Shown piece after piece: positions 22,631 through 28,154 of a stretch of DNA of 28,154 nt. The notes under the pieces are model-generated. The model had not been told where the DNA came from and did no database searches. It saw only the letters and a program-made list of their open reading frames with translations. The position numbers and the translations under genes were made by a program. This DNA is from Actinobacteria bacterium UBA912 (GTDB lineage: Bacteria; Actinomycetota; Coriobacteriia; Anaerosomatales; UBA912), in the NCBI GenBank assembly GCA_002293965.1, contig DBEG01000001.1, positions 1-28,154 of the forward strand, given 5' to 3'. Numbering within the stretch: the first letter of the stretch is position 1; each line of letters begins with the position of its first letter.

Positions 22631-23805
22631 GTGATCGCAAAGACAAAGTACGTTCGGTTATCGCCTCCCGCGTCTTCCTGGGTACATCGATAGTCGTCAT
22701 GGTCGCTGTACTGGCGTTCTTGGCAGTCGTTTTCGTACGCCTCGAGCGACCCCCCGTCGAGCTTCGGCCTGACCCAGGCGGCATGAGGTGGGTGCGCTCG
22801 ATCTACGGCTCGGGTCCGGGACCCGCAGAGCAGCTCAACCGACCCTACTCAGTCGCAGTCGGCCCCGATGGGCGTATCTTTACTGCGGAACCCGCCGGGG
22901 GCAGGGTACTGGTGTTCTCGCCGATAGGGCTTTTCGAGAGGCAGATATACACTGGTGGCCGCTCGGCGGGACCGGGCACGTTTGCACAGCCTGAGAGCAT
23001 CGATGTCAACGATGGCGGCGATCTGTTCATTGCGGACAGTGAGGGACGCAAGATCGTGGTCTTCGACTCTGACGGGCGTTTCGTGCGCGAGTGGCCGGTC
23101 CAGTACAAGCCGCGCGGCATCGCGCTTTCGGCGGGTAATGCCTTCGTCCTGGGCGAGGGGAGCGTCAACACCTACACAGAAACGGGAGCGAAGCTCGGTG
23201 AGTTCGGCACGCGTGGTCCGGCGCCGGGCCAGATCGACGCCTACATCGGTATCGAGGTCGATCGTGACACGATCTTCATCGCAGACGCCTTTAATAGCAG
23301 GATCCAGGCTTTCGACCGGGACGGAACCCTTCTGTGGGCTCGTCCTGAGATTGCGGCCCCGCGGTCGATGCCAGAGACACCTACAGACGAGCCCACTACT
23401 TTCGCATGGGACTTGCCACAGGATCTCACGTTGGATGGAGCCGGCCGACTGGTTGTGGTCGATGCATTCCTCTTCCAATTGGTGGTACTCGACCCGGATA
23501 CGGGGGAGATCGTCTCGACCCATGGGGATTTCGGGACGACAGAAGGCACTTTCCTACATCCGACGTCGGTCGATTACGACCCGCAAAGGGATTGGTTCGC
23601 AGTGGCTGACACCGACAACAACAGGGTGCAGATTGTGCGACTACCCGGTTCAGGTGAGGCGCCCACTTCAGGTATTCGCAGGATCATCGATTCCACTGCT
23701 AGATGGGTTCTGCCCACAATGATCCTGCTGGTTGCGGTGTTCCTCGGCGCACTGGTGCAATGGGTCCTGCTTGTGCGGAGCCGACGCAGGGCGATGGCTG
23801 AATGA
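22627..23805 (+). CDS. Membrane protein with six NHL repeats (single beta-propeller)
   Basis: The 392-residue protein has an N-terminal membrane helix (about residues 15-38, FLGTSIVVMVAVLAFLAVVF) and a second near the C-terminus (about 360-383, LPTMILLVAVFLGALVQWVL) followed by a basic RSRRRAMAE tail. Between them lie six NHL-type blades, for example YSVAVGPDGRIFTAEP, IDVNDGGDLFIADSEG, IFIADAFNSRIQAFD and WFAVADTDNNRVQIV, enough for one six-bladed propeller exposed outside the membrane. ATG 22627 overlaps the TPR gene stop (ATGA). NHL propellers mediate protein contacts; recurrent pairing with multiheme cytochromes suggests a docking or scaffold role, which is inference. Confidence 0.85.
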   Translation: MSDRKDKVRSVIASRVFLGTSIVVMVAVLAFLAVVFVRLERPPVELRPDPGGMRWVRSIYGSGPGPAEQLNRPYSVAVGPDGRIFTAEPAGGRVLVFSPIGLFERQIYTGGRSAGPGTFAQPESIDVNDGGDLFIADSEGRKIVVFDSDGRFVREWPVQYKPRGIALSAGNAFVLGEGSVNTYTETGAKLGEFGTRGPAPGQIDAYIGIEVDRDTIFIADAFNSRIQAFDRDGTLLWARPEIAAPRSMPETPTDEPTTFAWDLPQDLTLDGAGRLVVVDAFLFQLVVLDPDTGEIVSTHGDFGTTEGTFLHPTSVDYDPQRDWFAVADTDNNRVQIVRLPGSGEAPTSGIRRIIDSTARWVLPTMILLVAVFLGALVQWVLLVRSRRRAMAE

Positions 23806-23946
23806 TATCCATGAGACTGGTTACTGTTTCGTCAAAAAGGTTGTTCATCTACAGCAAAATCCTATAGAATGCTTACGGCGGCTTAAGCGTCCGTTGGTGG
23901 TACTCTTGTAGCTCGGTGAGCCGTCCGGATTGGTGGGGACTGAGAC
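23806..23946 (+). promoter_or_regulatory. Candidate promoter region for the hexaheme cytochrome
   Basis: The 141-base gap contains TTGTTC (23841-23846) and TATAGA (23863-23868) 16 bases apart, or TAGAAT (23865-23870) 18 bases apart, a reasonable sigma-70-type promoter in an otherwise GC-rich sequence. This would give a leader of about 70 bases with short dyads such as GCTC-GGT-GAGC. No terminator is evident after the NHL gene. Confidence 0.4.
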
Positions 23947-24879
23947 ATGGTGTTTTCCATAGCGCGCAGGGCAGCGTTCGCAGTGATTTTATCTGCGGTT
24001 TCGGCGATGCTTTTCGCGCTTCCGGCTATGGCCACGACTACCCCTGCATGGGCCGGTTTCGGTAACACCCCCGGCTGGTATGACTGGTCTGTCGTCTCCA
24101 CACTTCCCGGTAATGTCGGTCAAACCTCACCTCATGGCGGTTACAGTACAGCGACCGCGAAATGCAGGGTCTGCCATTCTGTGCATGCTGCGAGCTCGGT
24201 CCTGGGAAGCGAACTTCTCCTGCCCACAAGCGTTCGCGACGCATGCACCTACTGCCATCTGAACGCCGGCATCGGCTATACGCAGGTCTATGGTAGCAAT
24301 CCGGCGAGTTACTCTGCAGGCAATCTCCCTAACGCTCATAACACCTGGGTGGATGGCTTGGGGGTCACACAGGGAGTGACGTGTACTATGTGCCATCAGG
24401 TACATGGTGCAGCGAACTTGATGACGGCGAATACGCACCTGACTCAAAGCATCCTAAGGAGTTTCGCCGAGTACGATCCTACGGCGGGTGCGCCCTTGGC
24501 TGCTGATTCCAGGGAGATGGCGCTCACGAGGTGGTGTGCAGGTTGCCACTTCTCGCTGCCGCCGGGGAGTTCGTTCTATGCGACCGCTTATGACATGGGT
24601 ACGCATATCATGAGTGTCGCAAATACCAACTACGCCAATCCTGCCGCGAGCTTCACAGGCCGGGTGGCTTGGCGCGATTCCACCTACTGCATGTCCTGCC
24701 ATGCCAGTGATTATGGGGTTTCCGGTGGGTGGCCACATCTTACCGCCGGAGTACGGTTCTTGGTATCGGCCACATCTTCTGTCGGGACCACCATGCCTGC
24801 CAGTGTGCCAATACAGGATGGTATCTGTCTCAGATGTCATCGCGACGGTACGGGTGCGGGTATCGGACTGACGTATTAG
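23947..24879 (+). CDS. Secreted hexaheme c-type cytochrome
   Basis: The 310-residue protein has a Sec signal peptide (SIARRAAFAVILSAVSAMLF, cleavage probably after AMA near residue 29) and six CXXCH motifs: CRVCH, CTYCH, CTMCH, CAGCH, CMSCH and CLRCH. Two are followed by a second His (CRVCHSVH, CTMCHQVH; CXXCHXXH), a pattern in which the extra His often ligates a neighbouring heme. No expanded motifs and no C-terminal anchor are visible. It is likely a smaller electron carrier working with the giant cytochrome at the cell surface or in the wall. ATG 23947 follows a GGTGGGGACTGAGAC stretch, a moderate ribosome site. Confidence 0.92.
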   Translation: MVFSIARRAAFAVILSAVSAMLFALPAMATTTPAWAGFGNTPGWYDWSVVSTLPGNVGQTSPHGGYSTATAKCRVCHSVHAASSVLGSELLLPTSVRDACTYCHLNAGIGYTQVYGSNPASYSAGNLPNAHNTWVDGLGVTQGVTCTMCHQVHGAANLMTANTHLTQSILRSFAEYDPTAGAPLAADSREMALTRWCAGCHFSLPPGSSFYATAYDMGTHIMSVANTNYANPAASFTGRVAWRDSTYCMSCHASDYGVSGGWPHLTAGVRFLVSATSSVGTTMPASVPIQDGICLRCHRDGTGAGIGLTY

Positions 24880-24907
24880 TGACCCACATACCGGTCGAGG
24901 ATACAGA

Positions 24908-25105
24908 TCACTCTTCTGAAGCGCTGTTGTCCACGTAGTCTGACCATTCGTAGGGTCGGCGACGCCGCGGTGAGGCGAGAGCGAACAGGGTGAACGCTAC
25001 CAGCAGTCCGAAAGCCACGACGGCTAGCACTACGACCAGGGTCGCTTGCAGGTCGTCTGCAGGATAAGTGAGAGCATCGATGGCTCGTGTCAGGACTTCG
25101 TTCAC
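24908..25105 (-). CDS. Small single-pass membrane protein, function unknown
   Basis: About 65 residues, on the strand opposite to all other genes of this half. A short N-terminal region (NEVLTRAIDALTYPADDL) is followed by one strong hydrophobic helix (LVVVLAVVAFGLLVAFTLFAL) and a basic-then-acidic tail (SPRRRRPYEWSDYVDNSASEE), which suggests an N-out/C-in topology. GTG 25105 has GAAGG 9 bases upstream; GTG 25123 would add six residues. It ends 28 bases from the stop of the hexaheme gene (convergent). I do not recognise the family. The clear membrane-protein character and the positive stop of the helix make it more than a chance frame. Confidence 0.6.
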   Translation of the reverse strand: MNEVLTRAIDALTYPADDLQATLVVVLAVVAFGLLVAFTLFALASPRRRRPYEWSDYVDNSASEE

Positions 25106-25228
25106 AAAGTCGGCCCTTCGCACTCTTCGCTGATAGGCACGGCTTATGCTAGCACATAGCGAGGATGATGAAGTCGCTCATCTCGGCGTGAAGTTTTGCC
25201 GATACAAGAGGGTATGAGGTGATTGCCG
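25106..25228. promoter_or_regulatory. Divergent intergenic region
   Basis: About 120 bases lie between the small minus-strand gene and the plus-strand membrane protein gene. It contains the short interrupted dyad GCTA-gcaca-TAGC near 25148-25160. No confident -10/-35 pair was found for either strand. Confidence 0.2.
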
Positions 25229-25903
25229 ATGAAGGTCAAGAACATCTTGGATTCGATACCGGTCCGGGTAGGGCTGGCGATCAGTGCAGCCGTGATACTA
25301 GTCGTTGTCGTCGCCAGTCTGGGATCGGGTACTAATCCCGCTGTCTGGGTGAGTGAGCTTGTCGACCCCTCTTCAGGGACCCGGGGTGAAGGCACCCTGT
25401 TGCCCGTTTCCGGTGACTCTGAGGGAAGGCTTCCCGCTACCGAGACGGTGCCTCCTTCGGGTGAATCGGGGTCTGGAGACGCGGCTAGTGGAGGCCAGGA
25501 TGACCCAGCCCCGCCTGCCACCCCGACTGCTCCCAGCAATCCGGGTGACTCTAGCACGCAGGGTCCCACGATGACGGTGCGGATAATCCTGTGGAACGAC
25601 ACCGAGGCTCGGGCGTTGAGGGACACCAAGGTAACTATCGGCTCGGCGACCTGGACACCTGCGCGCTCGGCGGAAGCCAGTGAGACTGGGCGTCTCACCA
25701 GAGTGCCCGTCGGAAGAGAGCTGGTTCTATCGGTTGCTCCGGATGGTGCTGGCGGGAAGAACATCGAAGTGCCGGTGATGCTGACACCCAACATGAGGGG
25801 CAACTCTGAAGAGGATGCGATCCACGTCGCGATCTCTGATGCGAAGGTAAGAGTGGTCGGCACCCCCGTCGTCGATTTCGATGTCTCTCTCGACCGCCGC
25901 TGA
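25229..25903 (+). CDS. Membrane-anchored protein with a disordered linker and C-terminal beta domain, function unknown
   Basis: The 224-residue protein has one N-terminal membrane helix (VRVGLAISAAVILVVVVASL, about residues 11-30). A long low-complexity linker rich in Ser, Gly, Pro and Thr follows (about 45-115), then a compact C-terminal domain of about 105 residues with alternating beta-type pattern (MTVRIILWNDTEARALRDTKVTIG, LVLSVAPDG, DFDVSL). The linker would hold the domain away from the membrane, across the wall. ATG 25229 has GAGGTGA 6 bases upstream and is preferred to TTG 25223. It is followed directly by the large NHL gene and likely shares its transcript. The C-terminal domain is not recognised; an Ig-like or carboxypeptidase-regulatory-like fold is possible. 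Confidence 0.75.
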   Translation: MKVKNILDSIPVRVGLAISAAVILVVVVASLGSGTNPAVWVSELVDPSSGTRGEGTLLPVSGDSEGRLPATETVPPSGESGSGDAASGGQDDPAPPATPTAPSNPGDSSTQGPTMTVRIILWNDTEARALRDTKVTIGSATWTPARSAEASETGRLTRVPVGRELVLSVAPDGAGGKNIEVPVMLTPNMRGNSEEDAIHVAISDAKVRVVGTPVVDFDVSLDRR

Positions 25904-25912
25904 GTGACTGTC

Positions 25913-28154
25913 ATGCAGGCCGCACTCGCTGAATCGGGAACCAGTCTGTGGTTTCGGGTTGCTGGCTGGCTGGTGTTGGCCCTACTGCTAGTGGTAGCGA
26001 TTCCGACTACGGCTGGTGCCACCCTTCCAGGCGGCTACTACTCCGTATGGCGGGGTCCGAACACCCATGGTGCGTTCTCCTGGCCTTTGGGTATGGCAGT
26101 CGATGCCCAGGGCTCGCTCTTCGTTGCAGATACCCAGAATCATCGGATATTGAAGCTGGGTCCGGGCGGCTCGGTGCTGGAGGCGTGGGGGTCTGAGGGA
26201 AGCGCTCCCGGACAGTTCCGGCGACCTACGGGCGTGGCCATCGGACTTGATGGCCGCATCCATGTGACTGACACCGACAATAACAGGATACAGGTCTTCA
26301 GCCCCACAGGGTCGCTGGTAGAGACCTGGACCGCAGGTGGCACTCTTTCGGGTCCGACCGGAATCGCGGTCGATGCGGTCGGGGCGCTATATGTGGCCGA
26401 TACCCTGAATCACCGAATATTGAGATTCACGGCAGACGGGCGCAACCATACCGCGATAGGGGGCCCCGGTCCTGGGAATGGCCAATTCAGTTCACCTGTG
26501 GGCCTCGCTGTGGACGCGACTCACCTGTATGTGGCAGACAGCAACAACCGAAGGATACAGCGCCTCACGCTTGCTGGCGGATATGTGGGGCAGTGGGGTC
26601 CGGTAGTGAGTGCAGGGCAGGTCCCGTTCACCCACACCAGATTCGGGACGCCATATGGCATCGCGGTGACTGGCGTGGATGAACTGGTCGTGGTCGACAT
26701 GTCGGGCGTTCGTAACCCTCCACCGGATGCTCCGGTGAGACATATCGAGCGTTCAACCAAGGCCGGAGACTCCTCCGTACAGTGGGGCCCGGTAGGCGAC
26801 GCGCCGGGGCAGTACAGGTTGGCCGGAGGCGTGGTCGCCAGACCCGGAGGCGGAGTCTACATTGCCGATACAGGAAACGACAGGATACAAGTCCTCGATT
26901 CAACATGGACGACGACAGACGTCTGGGACCTGTCCGGGTCGGGCCCAGGCCAACTGAACTCACCGGTAGCCGTTGCCTCGGCTCCTGACGGCTCGATCTA
27001 TGTTGTCGAAGAAGGCAACGCACGCATCCAGGTTTTCGACGCGAACAGGACAGTCGTTGGGAGTCTCGGAGGATCCGGATTGACCACGCAGCCGACGGAT
27101 GTAACCGTCGCTGCGAACGGGGATGTCCTAGTTGCAGTGTCCGGGGGGACCCCCCGGGTGGATCGGTTCTCGGCAGGTGGCGTTTTGCTGGGATCGATCG
27201 GCGCTGGTCAGCTGAGCTCTTCGGATGGCGTGGTCGTGACACCTTCCGGTGATATCTGGGTCGCGGACGCCACCGGGGCGCGGGTGCGCAGGTTCTCGGA
27301 GTCAGGCGTCTTGCTCCAGACGCTTCAGCCGCTTGCAGGTGACCCCGGTGCCCTCATGTCTCCGGTCGATGTGGCTGTAGACGGGAGCGGGCGCTTGTGG
27401 GTGGTCGATCGGGATGCTGCCCGTGTCCTGGTGTTCGATGGGTCCGGAGCGTTCCTGTTCGCGCTGGGTGGTCTTGGAGAGATGCCAGGATTGTTCAGAG
27501 CACCCAATGGGATCACGGTTGGACTTTCCGGGCAGATATACGTGAGCGACACCGCGAACAGCAGGATTCAGCGGTTCTCATCGAGCGGCGTCTTTGAAGA
27601 GGTCATCGGCTCGTTGGGAGCTGGTGAAGGACAGCTTCGGACACCGATGCGCCCAGCAGTGCTCCCCAACGGAAACCTGATCGTGCCTGAGCGGGACAAC
27701 CATCGCTTGCAGATATTCGAATACGATATTGCGCCCCCTGCCACCACGACAAACGGCTTTCCTGTCGGCTGGACGAGCCAACCTGCCACCGTGACGCTTT
27801 CGGCGACCGATGTCGGCTCGGGGGTAGCGACGACGTACTTCCGACTCCCCGGAGGTCCGGTGGAGACCTACACAGGTCCCTTCGTGATCGATCGCGATAT
27901 GGATGCGATTGTTCGCTGGTGGTCTGTCGACAAGATGGGTAATGTCGAGGCGGAGAACACCCGAAGGGTCAGGATGGACAGGACGCCACCTTCAGGAACC
28001 CTTGATATCAATGGAGGCGCTCGATTCACGACGACATCTACCGTGACGCTGAACTCGGCGGTGGTCGGCGGTCACATGATGCGAGTCGATGTGGGTTCCG
28101 GCTTCGGACAGTGGGGGCCTGTATGGCCTGCGCTCGCGGTGACATTGCCCGGAT
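25913..28154 (+). CDS. Large secreted NHL-repeat protein with Ig-like domains (3' truncated)
   Basis: The frame is open to the right edge, so the C-terminus is missing. A signal peptide is visible (WLVLALLLVVAIPTTAGA, cleavage near residue 36). About twelve NHL blades follow to about residue 605, with signatures such as LFVADTQNHRIL, IHVTDTDNNRIQVF, LYVADTLNHRIL, YIADTGNDRIQV and IYVSDTANSRIQRF; blades 5 and 8-10 are degenerate. Twelve blades would make two six-bladed propellers. After them comes an Ig-like segment (VTLSATDVGSGVATTYFRL, WWSVDKMGNVEAEN) of the kind often repeated in surface proteins, then the start of another (DRTPPSGTLDI). The start could also be GTG 25904, immediately after the preceding stop. 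A surface scaffold next to cytochromes is the inferred role. Confidence 0.9.
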   Translation, partial: MQAALAESGTSLWFRVAGWLVLALLLVVAIPTTAGATLPGGYYSVWRGPNTHGAFSWPLGMAVDAQGSLFVADTQNHRILKLGPGGSVLEAWGSEGSAPGQFRRPTGVAIGLDGRIHVTDTDNNRIQVFSPTGSLVETWTAGGTLSGPTGIAVDAVGALYVADTLNHRILRFTADGRNHTAIGGPGPGNGQFSSPVGLAVDATHLYVADSNNRRIQRLTLAGGYVGQWGPVVSAGQVPFTHTRFGTPYGIAVTGVDELVVVDMSGVRNPPPDAPVRHIERSTKAGDSSVQWGPVGDAPGQYRLAGGVVARPGGGVYIADTGNDRIQVLDSTWTTTDVWDLSGSGPGQLNSPVAVASAPDGSIYVVEEGNARIQVFDANRTVVGSLGGSGLTTQPTDVTVAANGDVLVAVSGGTPRVDRFSAGGVLLGSIGAGQLSSSDGVVVTPSGDIWVADATGARVRRFSESGVLLQTLQPLAGDPGALMSPVDVAVDGSGRLWVVDRDAARVLVFDGSGAFLFALGGLGEMPGLFRAPNGITVGLSGQIYVSDTANSRIQRFSSSGVFEEVIGSLGAGEGQLRTPMRPAVLPNGNLIVPERDNHRLQIFEYDIAPPATTTNGFPVGWTSQPATVTLSATDVGSGVATTYFRLPGGPVETYTGPFVIDRDMDAIVRWWSVDKMGNVEAENTRRVRMDRTPPSGTLDINGGARFTTTSTVTLNSAVVGGHMMRVDVGSGFGQWGPVWPALAVTLPG

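Noticed and set aside
27141..27157. Short GC palindrome CCGGGGGG-A-CCCCCCGG in the NHL gene
   Set aside because: An 8-bp arm with a 1-base centre made of homopolymer runs can arise by chance in GC-rich coding DNA and cannot form a normal hairpin loop without losing pairs.
1..28154. tRNA/rRNA genes, insertion sequences, transposases, integrases or attachment sites
   Set aside because: I saw no cloverleaf, rRNA words, DDE/serine recombinase motifs or flanking terminal repeats; mosaicism of the glycan genes is therefore not tied to a visible mobile element.

Overview
The window is high-GC bacterial DNA, most probably from an anaerobic actinobacterium. The mix of GTG/TTG starts, a surface-glycan locus and very large multiheme c-type cytochromes beside NHL-repeat proteins would suit an uncultured Coriobacteriia/OPB41-like lineage. 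That placement is inference from gene content; no rRNA or other phylogenetic marker is present. It falls into two functional halves that meet at about 16.1-16.3 kb.

Half 1 (1-16076) is a surface polysaccharide locus. It opens with a tightly coupled six-gene run: a 5'-truncated SDR sugar reductase, glucose-1-phosphate cytidylyltransferase (rfbF), CDP-glucose 4,6-dehydratase (rfbG), the PLP/[2Fe-2S] 3-dehydrase (rfbH), an acetolactate-synthase-like ThDP enzyme and an FkbM methyltransferase. Three junctions are 4-base GTGA overlaps. RfbF/G/H make the CDP-3,6-dideoxy-4-keto-hexose precursor. A ThDP enzyme fused by overlap to rfbH strongly suggests the YerE-type two-carbon branching reaction, giving a yersiniose-like branched-chain sugar. 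Next comes a mosaic of seven glycosyltransferases (three GT2, three GT4, one GT10 fucosyltransferase-like), one Wzx-type flippase and a second FkbM methyltransferase, in alternating orientations with convergent overlaps at 6415-6426 and 10911-10914. No Wzy polymerase or Wzz is visible.

Half 2 (16329-28154) looks like an extracellular electron-transfer or redox surface locus. It holds a secreted 1818-residue cytochrome with about 33 CXXCH sites and about 10 expanded sites (CX3-8CH), by hand count. A strong terminator follows, then a membrane TPR protein coupled (ATGA) to a membrane-anchored six-repeat NHL protein. After these come a secreted hexaheme cytochrome, a small opposite-strand membrane protein, a membrane protein with a disordered linker, and a large secreted NHL-repeat protein (about 12 repeats plus Ig-like domains) that runs off the right edge.

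The most notable observations are: (i) the probable branched-chain CDP-sugar pathway; (ii) the giant cytochrome's internal A-B-C triheme super-repeat, in which expanded motifs, including CX7CH and CX8CH, occupy positions filled by shorter motifs in sister repeats, arguing that they are real heme sites; (iii) a beta-sandwich domain inserted inside one of these repeats; and (iv) a perfect 15-bp hairpin inside a GT4 coding sequence.
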